This document shows, piece by piece, positions 1 to 6,478 of a stretch of DNA of 15,457 nt. The first letter of the stretch is position 1. Every line of letters begins with the position of its first letter. The translations under genes and the position numbers were made by a program. Below the pieces are notes generated by a model that was not told the origin of the DNA, searched no databases, and saw only the letters and a program-made list of their open reading frames with translations. The DNA lies in the NCBI GenBank assembly GCA_023489425.1, contig JAMDCG010000059.1:1-15457 (forward strand), given 5' to 3'. This stretch comes from Thermoplasmatota archaeon (GTDB taxonomy: Archaea; Thermoplasmatota; Thermoplasmata; Thermoplasmatales; Thermoplasmataceae).

Positions 1-2
1 TT

Positions 3-317
3 TCCGATACCAGAACGGGGAATTTTGAATTGATTCATACGGGAGGTCATACAACAGGACATATGGCAATAATTTTTCATAATGAAAGTCTTAGATTGAT
101 GTTTCTTGGTGATCTTGCACCGACTACCTTCCAGCTAAAACCTACGAGATTAACTGCCATAGATTCAGAACCTCTAAAATCAATGAACGCAAAGAAGATC
201 CTTCTAAAAAAGGCAATCAGGGAGGAATTTACCCTTGTAATGAGTCACGATCAGCGTGATCCTGTGGTAGAAATAAAGGGTGAACCAGATCAACCAAATT
301 TTGAAAGAGTTTTTTGA
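3..317 (+). CDS. Metallo-beta-lactamase-fold hydrolase, C-terminal part (5' truncated by window edge)
   Basis: The reading frame is open from the first bases of the window, so this is the C-terminal portion (about 104 residues) of a larger protein whose start lies outside. It carries the second half of the MBL active-site signature: a HTGGHTTGH segment (the third metal-binding histidine motif), then FLGDLAP (the bridging Asp motif), and MSHD near the end (last histidine motif). Family members are Zn- or Fe-dependent hydrolases or oxidoreductases with varied substrates (glyoxalase II-like, lactonases, RNases); the substrate cannot be told from this fragment. There is an in-frame TTG at 30, but this is an internal codon, not a start. 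The last 170 bases have a partial second copy at 1737-1906. After the stop there is no clear terminator. Confidence 0.85.
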   Translation, partial: SDTRTGNFELIHTGGHTTGHMAIIFHNESLRLMFLGDLAPTTFQLKPTRLTAIDSEPLKSMNAKKILLKKAIREEFTLVMSHDQRDPVVEIKGEPDQPNFERVF

Positions 318-784
318 ACCAATTATAAAAAAGGTTATTTCCGTTAAGAAAGGAATAGTAATAGTTATCTTTTGGCAGCAATAATGGAAAACACCATATT
401 TTTTAATAACTTAAAAATTAAGGAAAAGACTTTACATTATGACTAAATAGGTTTTCTCATATATCAACAACTGACTATTCTCTTAATCTTCCTCGTCTTA
501 CTTAGGATAATATATTTGACATTACCAAGAGATTTTAAGTAATGATCTTAAGATCAATTGCATGATCTGTTTATCCGAGTACTTTTTCCTACAATCATAA
601 GTTAAAACATTATTTTCTACGATCTCAACAATCAAAGGATTAGAGTTGTTATGCAAATCCTACAATTATAATTGGGTAGGTAATGTTCTATAACTGTATG
701 ACAATTAATGAAATGCGAGACCCGGTGTATTTTAATTTCCAAAATTTACAAAACATATTTATATGTAACAAAGAATACTTTTAC
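318..784. other. AT-rich intergenic region, 467 bases, no gene seen
   Basis: No convincing coding sequence or RNA gene is visible on either strand. It holds an imperfect palindrome at 659-680 (CCTA / TAGG outer arms around CAATTATAATTG, with a two-base GG bulge) and, at its right end, the TATA element that probably serves the gene at 785. The frame of the downstream gene is open back to 683, but the added residues look unlike a conserved N-terminus and lie upstream of the promoter, so the region is treated as non-coding. Confidence 0.6.
755..766 (+). promoter_or_regulatory. TATA element for the zinc-ribbon/LURP1-like gene (probable leaderless transcript)
   Basis: ATATTTATATG lies about 24 bases upstream of the ATG at 785, which places the expected archaeal transcription start at or next to that ATG. 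The element is itself nearly palindromic (ACATAT-TT-ATATGT, 753-766). No Shine-Dalgarno sequence precedes the ATG, which fits a leaderless mRNA. This decides the start at 785 over the longer ATG option at 683. Confidence 0.55.
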
Positions 785-1441
785 ATGGCAAAATGTACAT
801 CATGTGGTGCAGAAATTCAGGATGAATCTTCCTTCTGTTCTCAGTGTGGAGCGGCGCAATCTGTGGGATTGGCCGGAAACCAAAGTGCAACTGCTGTTAA
901 GGGAGATCATTTCAGGACTATGGGCAGAATGGGAATTATGAGCAATGGACTAGAAGTGGTAATAGAAAACGATCAGGGTACGATTGGGTCAGTCGCCTTT
1001 AGTGGAGGTTTGGCAGGGGCCTTCGAGGCAGATTTCCAGCTGAACGATCCACAGGGAAACATGCTTTTGAGGACACAGCATAACAAACCAAAGAAGTTAA
1101 TCAGTACATTCAAAAATTATTCAATACTGGATTCAAATGGAAATGAAATAGGCCAAATGGACATTCATACCCGAAAAGCCACAATTCGTGCCCAAAATGG
1201 TCAGGAATATGAAGTCACAGAAAACATAGGTGGAAGGAATATAAAAATATTAAGCAATGGAAACGTGGTTGGTGAAATAAAGCATCATATGGAGAGCAAG
1301 TACTTTGAAGGAACGATTTCAGGAGATATACCAACAGAAATCTTTGTCACATACCTCCTTTACAGGACAATGGAACATGCAGTAACTTCCAGCGACTTTA
1401 TGGGTGGTCAGGGCATGAATGGTGTTGGTTTTAGATTATGA
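785..1441 (+). CDS. Zinc-ribbon protein with LURP1/tubby-like (scramblase-type) domain
   Basis: This 218-residue protein begins with a short zinc ribbon: C4-x2-C7 and C18-x2-C21 in a CTSCGAEI...FCSQCGA context typical of archaeal zinc_ribbon domains. After a linker (about 22-45) comes a domain of about 150 residues built of repeated beta-strand/turn units (LEVVIENDQGTIGSV, ADFQLNDPQGNML, YSILDSNGNEIGQM, IKILSNGNVVGEI). That strand pattern, with an 'N-G-x-x-x-G' turn after each strand, resembles the LURP-one-related/tubby-like beta-barrel family, whose members include phospholipid scramblases; the molecular function in archaea is not known. The start at 785 is preferred because the zinc ribbon begins there and a TATA box sits at the leaderless distance. 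No transmembrane segment is seen. The gene appears monocistronic. The zinc ribbon is certain from the sequence; the barrel assignment is by pattern and is less sure. Confidence 0.75.
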   Translation: MAKCTSCGAEIQDESSFCSQCGAAQSVGLAGNQSATAVKGDHFRTMGRMGIMSNGLEVVIENDQGTIGSVAFSGGLAGAFEADFQLNDPQGNMLLRTQHNKPKKLISTFKNYSILDSNGNEIGQMDIHTRKATIRAQNGQEYEVTENIGGRNIKILSNGNVVGEIKHHMESKYFEGTISGDIPTEIFVTYLLYRTMEHAVTSSDFMGGQGMNGVGFRL

Positions 1442-1467
1442 AAACACCATAGAAAATATAAAAAATT

Positions 1468-1698
1468 TTAGTCACTCCAGTAACAAAATGTAATTTTTAA
1501 GCTTGATTTCCCTTCTAGAAAATTTCTTTTACTTGTATAAATTCCGTATGTACATTTTTTTCTTGGTTCCATTATTATTGAAGATGGGTTAAGAAGACCA
1601 TTTTCAAAAGTCCTTATGCTTTCACATGCATCTATTACGGTTGGAACATTTATTCTTGGATAACCCTCTATTCCAAAACAAAGGCAATATTTTGTCAT
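1468..1698 (-). CDS. Uncertain small ORF (76 residues), unrecognised
   Basis: An open frame from an ATG at 1698 to a stop at 1468 would encode a 76-residue, Cys-containing basic protein (MTKYCLCFGIEGY... to ...FCYWSD). The frame extends upstream to an ATG at 1749, but that extension runs through the antisense of the MBL gene remnant, so the shorter start is preferred. A weak purine-rich stretch (GAAAGGAAA) precedes it. I do not recognise a family. It may be a genuine small gene, a fragment of a larger gene left by the rearrangement that produced the neighbouring MBL remnant, or chance. If it is not a gene, 1442-1736 is a further non-coding stretch. Confidence 0.25.
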   Translation of the reverse strand: MTKYCLCFGIEGYPRINVPTVIDACESIRTFENGLLNPSSIIMEPRKKCTYGIYTSKRNFLEGKSSLKITFCYWSD

Positions 1699-1736
1699 TT
1701 TCCTTTCATTAAAAAATCTCCATAAATCTATAATGG

Positions 1737-1906
1737 GATTAACTGCCATAGATTCGGAACCTCTAAAATCAATGAAAGCAAAGAAGATCCTTTTAAAAAA
1801 GGCTATCAGGGAGGAATTTACCCTTGTAATGAGTCATGATCAAAAGAATGAGATAGTATCAGTGAGTGGAGAAGTAGATGATCCAAAATTCAAGAGTATT
1901 TTTTGA
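1737..1906 (+). pseudogene. Remnant of a second MBL-fold hydrolase gene (C-terminal 56 codons)
   Basis: This segment aligns without gaps to 148-317, the 3' end of the MBL-fold gene at the left edge, including the stop codon at the same place (TGA 1904-1906). The reading frame is intact from LTAIDSEPLK through MSHDQ to the stop, so the last histidine motif is kept. Nothing resembling the rest of the gene (the HxHxDH region, the HTGGHT motif, the bridging Asp) lies upstream: homology stops abruptly at 1737. The first 106 bases are about 95% identical to the other copy (5 mismatches counted by eye), the last 64 only about 58%. There is no start codon context for expression of this piece alone. 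It is best read as a gene remnant. Confidence 0.8.
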
Positions 1907-1946
1907 GCTTTTGATTCAGATAAAATAAAAAAGGAAAATTTGCAGT

Positions 1947-2189
1947 CTATAACCTTTTCATACTATTTATTCTTAGTTCTGTATATTTTCTCAGGGTCAT
2001 TATGCCCCAGGCCAGTTCTATAACACCGAAGGGCCAGGCACCAGAGAGAAAACCATAGGATGATGAGAAAAAGCAAGTAAGTCCAAAGAGAAGTGTGTAA
2101 ATTTTCCCATACTGTTCTCGAAAATAGAAGACCATCATTATTATAAGGACTATAGCCCCATAAATATTGACAGGAGATAGAAAATCCAT
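1947..2189 (-). CDS. Small integral membrane protein (80 residues, CBU_0592-like)
   Basis: The protein has three hydrophobic stretches, about residues 8-22, 31-45 and 49-66, separated by short polar loops (FREQYGK after the first), and ends in a basic tail (RKYTELRINSMKRL). The motif around residues 44-66 (SYGFLSGAWPFGVIELAWGIMTL) resembles the CBU_0592-like family of short membrane proteins, in which a 'W-P-x-x-x-x-x-x-W' segment is typical; the function of that family is unknown to me. ATG at 2189 is the only good start. On the minus strand a TATA-like TGTATAACC (2218-2226) lies about 30 bases upstream, giving at most a very short leader. It is convergent with the MBL remnant and divergent from the Tsr3 gene. 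Confidence 0.6.
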   Translation of the reverse strand: MDFLSPVNIYGAIVLIIMMVFYFREQYGKIYTLLFGLTCFFSSSYGFLSGAWPFGVIELAWGIMTLRKYTELRINSMKRL

Positions 2190-2300
2190 ATCATTGCATA
2201 ATATCCAAAGAATTAAAGGTTATACATTTAATTTGAATTATAACATCTCGACATAAAACATTCTCAGAGAAGACAATGAGGTAAATTTATCACAAACAAC

Positions 2301-2311
2301 ATTATTATATC
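2301..2311 (+). promoter_or_regulatory. TATA element for tsr3 (supports TTG start, leaderless)
   Basis: ATTATTATATC lies about 26 bases upstream of the TTG at 2333. No ATG or GTG exists in frame between this element and the conserved start of the protein; the ATG at 2322 is in another frame and meets a stop after five codons. The spacing therefore supports initiation at TTG 2333 on a leaderless message. Confidence 0.45.
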
Positions 2312-2332
2312 TTTAGAAGTGATGGTTTTACC

Positions 2333-2863
2333 TTGGTAAGCGCTATAAAAAAAGATGTGAGGATCGGTTATGTCTATCTTCATCAGGATGATCCAGCAAA
2401 ATCAACCATGAAGAAATTACAGAAATTCAAAATGGCCGAACAGATAAACAGAGACAGGATGGGGGGATATGTTGTATTGAGGTATGACGCAGATAGAACA
2501 TTATTGCCAGATGACAGATCGGCCGTAGAAAGAAAAGGCATATGCATCATAGAAGGTTCATGGAATCTTGGAGATCTTCTTGGCTCCTACAGAAAAGGAA
2601 TTGAGAGAAAACTCCCTGTTCTGATGGCAGGCAATCCTGTTAATTTTGGAAAGTTCAATAAACTATCATCAGTCGAGGCGGTAGTAGGGGCTCTTTTTAT
2701 AACGGGGCACATAGATCAGGCGAAAGGGATGATAGGAAAATTCACATGGGGACACACATTCATTGAACTGAACATGGAACTGTTTAAGTCCTATTCAGCG
2801 TGCCAGACCATGGAGGACATTGAAAATGTTTATCTTGAATTTGACATAAATCCTAATATTTGA
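2333..2863 (+). CDS. tsr3: Tsr3-family rRNA aminocarboxypropyltransferase
   Basis: Tsr3 (DUF367) transfers the 3-amino-3-carboxypropyl group of S-adenosylmethionine to a hypermodified pseudouridine of small-subunit rRNA (yeast 18S; archaeal 16S equivalent), acting in late ribosome maturation in the cytoplasm. The 176-residue length fits the archaeal family. Family motifs visible are EGSWN (74-78), NPVNFG (101-106), LSSVEA (111-116), the FITGH stretch (122-126) and FTWGHTFIELN (137-147). Homologues usually have a Cys before SW ('CSW'); here it is Gly75, a small departure close to the SAM-binding site. The start is a TTG, inferred from the lack of alternatives and the TATA element upstream; a GTG at 2357 is a weaker option. 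The 3' end overlaps the stop of the convergent gene on the minus strand by 11 bases, so the two transcripts must overlap. Confidence 0.88.
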   Translation: MVSAIKKDVRIGYVYLHQDDPAKSTMKKLQKFKMAEQINRDRMGGYVVLRYDADRTLLPDDRSAVERKGICIIEGSWNLGDLLGSYRKGIERKLPVLMAGNPVNFGKFNKLSSVEAVVGALFITGHIDQAKGMIGKFTWGHTFIELNMELFKSYSACQTMEDIENVYLEFDINPNI

Positions 2864-4244
2864 CCCATTTACTATTGTCCAGTTTCCAGTTACCGTTTGT
2901 ATATTCTGAAATTATCGAATATATACCTTCCCTATACTCCACAGGTATTTGTTCCATTATCTCATTCTCTCCAGGAAGCAAATGGATTCCTGTAATTTGT
3001 GTATTCATGTCATAGTCTCCGCTTTGAAGGCCATCTGTTAAAAATTCCAGTTCTTCGGGATCGAGTTTCATTTTTTCTTTCTTTACCATATCAAGGAGAT
3101 TAGCATTCAAAGGATAGTGTATTTCCTCAGGGTCGCCGTGAGCGTATTCAATAAATAATCTAACACCAAGGCATTTAGTACATTTTCCACATGGATAAAC
3201 ATCACCACTCTGATATCTGCATGAGTGGCATGATCTCTGTAGTAAGTAAAGATCATGATACCTGTTTACCAGTATATCTTCCACCACAGAGCCATATATA
3301 TCGTAAAGGGCTGACCACAGTGTTATCCCGAAACCTTTTTCCTGTGTATATTTTGAAAATCTCCTCTGAAAATCAGGACTCTGATCGTACACCCCATAAT
3401 AATGCTTTATTCCCCTGTATGGAGGCTCTTCTGCTGGGTCGTCCATTTCATTTCCCATTATAATATCCTTTATCCCCTTTATCTTCAGAGAAGGAAGTGT
3501 TGCGAACAGATAAACTGGAAACAGGAAAAGCTGTACAGGATAGTCATCAGCCCAGGAAAATGATACAACAGGATCAAGAATCGGCATCCTGTGATTCATG
3601 AAATTATAAAATCTATCAATGTTTGACCAGACCCTCGCACTCTCAGTGACCCTGCTGAGATAATCATGTGAATGCTTGGCTGCTTTCCAGTGACCTCCCG
3701 ATTCATTGAAGAAATACGGCAGCGCATTTCCAGTAAGCTCCCTCATAATTCCATATGAGAGAAGGCTTTCCTTCCCTCCAGATAGCATTATTGCAGATCT
3801 GCCATTAGGGCTTCCCGAATAATTATCAACATATTCAGACCTAAATGTGAGTTTTGTATTTCCATTTGCATTCTCCTGTGTAACTTCTTCATCTGCAGGT
3901 AAAAATTCGTTCCTAAAGAAAGGGTATCTTATTCTGCAGAGACGGTTTATAAAAACTTCAACATTATTGATTTTAACCATTTCCTCTATCATTTTTCTGT
4001 CCGACTCAGAAGTTGGGAAATCGAATATAATTTCCCCGGTAAATAATGCATAGTTAATGACTGCTGTAGCGCCCATTAGACCTGCGAGATTTTCATTGAG
4101 TTCAACTTCATGATCATACTTATATTCAAGAGTGAATTTTTCTCTGTTATCCAGGGATATATTGATCTTTGCAAAATTTTTAGAAAAAGAATGCACACTT
4201 ATCTCAAGTGTTTCAAAGCACCTGATCCTGTCGAGGAAAGGCAA
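2853..4244 (-). CDS. PP-loop ATP-binding protein with Cys cluster, MurL-like epimerase candidate
   Basis: A 463-residue protein with two visible parts. The N-terminal 145 residues include a segment (about 50-115: NENLAGLMGATAVINYALF... then ...VFINRLCRIRYPFF) that resembles the N-terminal domain of MurL, the ATP-dependent epimerase acting on the terminal L-Glu of UDP-MurNAc-L-Ala-L-Glu. The rest is a PP-loop (adenine nucleotide alpha-hydrolase) domain with the ATP motif SGGKES at 155-160 and a late cysteine cluster C339, C342, C352, C355, C358 (SCHSC...PCGKCTKC) that looks like the zinc site of QueC and MurL. QueC is about half this length and lacks the N-terminal part, so MurL-like is the better fit, but substrate is unknown: Thermoplasmatales make no peptidoglycan. 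Last gene of a three-gene operon, starting with TTG 2 bases after the preceding TAG; no ATG is available nearby, and a GTG at codon 17 is an alternative. Confidence 0.6.
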   Translation of the reverse strand: MPFLDRIRCFETLEISVHSFSKNFAKINISLDNREKFTLEYKYDHEVELNENLAGLMGATAVINYALFTGEIIFDFPTSESDRKMIEEMVKINNVEVFINRLCRIRYPFFRNEFLPADEEVTQENANGNTKLTFRSEYVDNYSGSPNGRSAIMLSGGKESLLSYGIMRELTGNALPYFFNESGGHWKAAKHSHDYLSRVTESARVWSNIDRFYNFMNHRMPILDPVVSFSWADDYPVQLFLFPVYLFATLPSLKIKGIKDIIMGNEMDDPAEEPPYRGIKHYYGVYDQSPDFQRRFSKYTQEKGFGITLWSALYDIYGSVVEDILVNRYHDLYLLQRSCHSCRYQSGDVYPCGKCTKCLGVRLFIEYAHGDPEEIHYPLNANLLDMVKKEKMKLDPEELEFLTDGLQSGDYDMNTQITGIHLLPGENEIMEQIPVEYREGIYSIISEYTNGNWKLDNSKWVKY

Positions 4245-4246
4245 GA

Positions 4247-5278
4247 CTAAAACCCGGAAACTATGATTTCTGCCATTCTTTTTGAATCGAACAGAGGATC
4301 AAAAGCAGGGAGGCCATACCTGCTTTCCAGATCTTTCTTAGCATCACTAATCTCCTTTTCAGTCAGTCCTTCTCTGTTAATTGCTATGCCCATAACCTTT
4401 TTGTCTGATAACTCTTCAAGTATCCTGATGAATTTTTCAACAGGTGGGATTTTAATTCCTGGAAAGCCATCATAATCAATTCTCGTCGGGGCGTGCTGTA
4501 GTATTATGCCATCTGGCTTCCCTGCTGCTATTATTTCAAAACTTCCTGGGTATGCAGGATGCAGAACTGAGCCCTGTCCCTCAAGGAACATGAAATCTGG
4601 TGATTCCTTCTCCCACGCTTCAACTATGGCACTTTCTATCCCACCGGCAACGAAATCATTTATCATTGAATCTATTACCACTGTATAGGGAAATCCCTGC
4701 ATCCATGCTGTCTGGCCTGTACCTATCATGACCGAGCTCTTACCTAGCTTTTTCACCTCTTCGTTCAGATAAACTGCAGTAGTTCTCTTTCCTATGGCAC
4801 TATCAGTACCCAGTACTGCAATCTTTTTAGATTTTACATCCCAGATCTTACCTGTAAAAAAGTCTCTTCTCATCATAAACATTTTCCTAACATCAACTAT
4901 CTCGGAACCAGATTGTTCACTGAGTTTTTTGAATTCTGGGTCATCTGAAATGAACTGGTGAAGTCCACTAACAACAGTCATCTTTTCCCTTATTGCCCTT
5001 GATACAAACGGTCTGAAATATTCAGGGAGAAAGCCTCCATCCGTTGCAACACCAACTATCAGGGTATCGGCACCCAGATCTATGGCTTCTCCCATTGTTG
5101 AAATGATCTTTATATCTGGTCTTGCCTTAGGTACAATCTCCTGTATGCTGGCTCCTGAATGGGTACTATCTATGACACCCAATATATCATAACGCTTTGA
5201 AAATCTGCACAGGCCATTTGCAGTTTTGCCATATGTAGACCCAAGGAAACCCTCGGCAAGTATAACCGCTTTATCCAT
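4247..5278 (-). CDS. DUF1611 / DgcN-like P-loop protein
   Basis: A 343-residue member of the DUF1611 family. The N-terminal half (about 1-135) is a Rossmann-like domain with VIDSTHSG (36-42) and GVATDGG (76-82); the C-terminal half is a P-loop NTPase-type domain with GTDSAIGKRT (157-166, Lys164), GTGQT (186-190) and EGQGSVLHPAY (233-243). These are the family signatures. The characterised member DgcN N-acetylates D-glutamate in a bacterial D-glutamate degradation route, and bacterial DUF1611 genes often sit beside dipeptide (L-Ala-D/L-Glu) epimerase genes. The ATG at 5278 shares its A with the upstream gene's TGA (TGATG), so the two are translationally coupled; a TTG codon just before is not needed. 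The downstream MurL-like gene follows after 2 bases. The reaction in this organism is not known. Confidence 0.82.
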   Translation of the reverse strand: MDKAVILAEGFLGSTYGKTANGLCRFSKRYDILGVIDSTHSGASIQEIVPKARPDIKIISTMGEAIDLGADTLIVGVATDGGFLPEYFRPFVSRAIREKMTVVSGLHQFISDDPEFKKLSEQSGSEIVDVRKMFMMRRDFFTGKIWDVKSKKIAVLGTDSAIGKRTTAVYLNEEVKKLGKSSVMIGTGQTAWMQGFPYTVVIDSMINDFVAGGIESAIVEAWEKESPDFMFLEGQGSVLHPAYPGSFEIIAAGKPDGIILQHAPTRIDYDGFPGIKIPPVEKFIRILEELSDKKVMGIAINREGLTEKEISDAKKDLESRYGLPAFDPLFDSKRMAEIIVSGF

Positions 5279-6231
5279 CAATTTCCCCTTCCAGTCAATA
5301 CGGCAACTACCTCTCCACTGACATTTCTGTTATTTAAGTTCTTATGGGCTGCTGCCAGTGCTGATGCAGAGGCTGGAAGAACCTGAATAGATTGTTGATT
5401 CTCTATCATCCTTGAAAACTTCACCATTTCCTGATCGTTAACTCCTATTGCAACGCCTTTACTTTCATAAATTGCGTTAAGTGCTTTTTGGCCATCCATG
5501 GCACGGAATGAAACCAGTGGTTCGTTGGTTTCTGTCTCAATTATTGTTGATGGTTCCAGTTCCTGAATCTTCCTGAATCCGTGTTTCCATGAATACACGA
5601 TAGGATTACCAAGAGATGTAGAAGAAGCAATGAATTTTGGGATATTACTGATCATTCCCCTCAGGTACAGTTTTTTGAAACCGCTGAATATCCCGGCAAG
5701 TGTTGTTCCATTACCCACTGGCGCCGCCAAATAGGCTGGTGAATGTCCTAGCTGCTGTACTATCTCATTTGCAATACTCTCGTAACCAAGTATATCAACT
5801 ATTGAATTTACCGAGCCAGGACTGCAGTCATACCAGTTCTCATCCCTCGATTTGTCCTTGATATATTCAACAAGATCCTCATATTTCATGTTTTTCTGTA
5901 TGATCTTTGCTCCGTTTCCATAAATTTCATCACTTCTTGCGTTAGTGTAGAAGGATGGAATTGCAACAACGGATTTGATTTTATATGCAGAAGCAAAATA
6001 AGATACAGATGCCCCGTAATTACCACATGTTGCAACTGCGATGGTATCATAACCTAATTCTATAGCCCTCCTAACATGAAGGCTTGAGATCCTGTCCTTT
6101 TGGGTTCCTGTAATGCTGGCACCTTCAAACTTAAAAAAAATCTTATTCATTTTCAGGAACCTCTCTATATTTCTGGCCCTGAAAAGAGGTGTCAATCCAG
6201 GAGGCTTTTCTTCCTCTGTAATCTGTTCCAT
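5278..6231 (-). CDS. Threonine-synthase-like PLP-dependent enzyme (fold type II)
   Basis: A 317-residue protein of the tryptophan-synthase-beta/threonine-synthase fold. The Schiff-base lysine is Lys45 in TGTQKDR (threonine synthases have S-F-K-D-R). ATCGNYGAS (67-75) matches the substrate-binding 'SSGNxxAS' loop, GNGTTLAG (173-180) the glycine-rich phosphate cradle, and SASALAAA near residue 290 the end of the active site. The protein is shorter than typical threonine synthases and lacks their N-terminal zinc-knuckle or extension; it begins directly at 'GLTPLFRARN', the usual start of the catalytic domain. It could be a threonine synthase, but the altered K45 motif, the short length and the operon with DUF1611 and MurL-like genes suggest a different beta-replacement, elimination or racemisation substrate. 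First gene of the operon; ATG with no Shine-Dalgarno, preceded by an operator-like palindrome at 6242-6255. Confidence 0.8.
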   Translation of the reverse strand: MEQITEEEKPPGLTPLFRARNIERFLKMNKIFFKFEGASITGTQKDRISSLHVRRAIELGYDTIAVATCGNYGASVSYFASAYKIKSVVAIPSFYTNARSDEIYGNGAKIIQKNMKYEDLVEYIKDKSRDENWYDCSPGSVNSIVDILGYESIANEIVQQLGHSPAYLAAPVGNGTTLAGIFSGFKKLYLRGMISNIPKFIASSTSLGNPIVYSWKHGFRKIQELEPSTIIETETNEPLVSFRAMDGQKALNAIYESKGVAIGVNDQEMVKFSRMIENQQSIQVLPASASALAAAHKNLNNRNVSGEVVAVLTGRGN

Positions 6232-6241
6232 TATTTAATAC

Positions 6242-6255
6242 ACCGACCACTCGGT
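6242..6255. promoter_or_regulatory. Palindromic operator-like site ACCGA-CCAC-TCGGT
   Basis: ACCGA (6242-6246) and TCGGT (6251-6255) form an inverted repeat with a 4-base spacer, in otherwise very AT-rich sequence. It lies 11 bases upstream of the ATG of the PLP-enzyme gene and just downstream of TATA-like elements (TATATTTAAA, 6276-6287, and TTTATAAG, 6290-6297, read on the minus strand), so a bound protein would cover the transcription start. The sequence resembles TetR-family operators of the ACCGA...TCGGT kind. No regulator gene is in the window, so the binder is inferred. Confidence 0.5.
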
Positions 6256-6275
6256 CATGTAATGATGAGTACATT

Positions 6276-6297
6276 CTATTTAAATATATCTTATAAA
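6276..6297 (-). promoter_or_regulatory. TATA elements for the three-gene operon
   Basis: Read on the minus strand, TTTATAAG (6297-6290) and TATATTTAAA (6287-6276) lie 45-65 bases upstream of the ATG at 6231. Either would start transcription around 6255-6267, leaving a leader of about 25-35 bases that contains the palindrome at 6242-6255. Confidence 0.4.
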
Positions 6298-6453
6298 AAT
6301 TTCAATATATCTATAATCAGCAAATTGGCTGTTTTCCAAGAGTTTTAAATATCTATTCATATAAATGTATAAATAATTATATTGTATATTTTATTTTTAA
6401 AATTCTTAAATATTTTTGTACTATTCAGGTCTAAAAGATATTTCTAATAAACC

Positions 6454-6460
6454 AAAAAAA
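6454..6460 (-). terminator. Oligo-T terminator candidate after dtdA
   Basis: On the minus strand a run of seven T follows the dtdA stop codon by about 20 bases. Archaeal transcription commonly ends at such oligo-T tracts without a hairpin. The rest of 6232-6478 is extremely AT-rich and holds no gene. Confidence 0.4.
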
Positions 6461-6478
6461 TGAGAGGATTGGAGATGT

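Noticed and set aside
683..784. N-terminal extension of the zinc-ribbon gene from ATG 683
   Set aside because: The added 34 residues are not protein-family-like, and the TATA box lies inside them at the right distance for a start at 785.
386..1450. A 12-base direct repeat GAAAACACCATA at 386-397 and 1439-1450
   Set aside because: Short and AT-rich, with no similar flanks; not enough to call a mobile element or a duplication boundary.
1699..1749. Longer start for the minus-strand ORF at 1468-1698
   Set aside because: The extension crosses into the antisense of the MBL remnant, so the added codons are a by-product of that junction.
3191..3463. Plus-strand open frame of 90 codons within the MurL-like gene
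   Set aside because: Antisense to the Cys-cluster region of a well-supported coding sequence; no independent support.
6261..6310. TGATGA-like boxes that might mark a C/D box guide RNA
   Set aside because: Only an isolated C-box-like match was found, without ordered C', D' and D boxes at proper spacing.
6100..6348. Plus-strand open frame of 82 codons running from the PLP-enzyme gene into the intergenic region
   Set aside because: Antisense to the PLP enzyme for half its length, then low-complexity; it also covers the operator and promoter of the operon.
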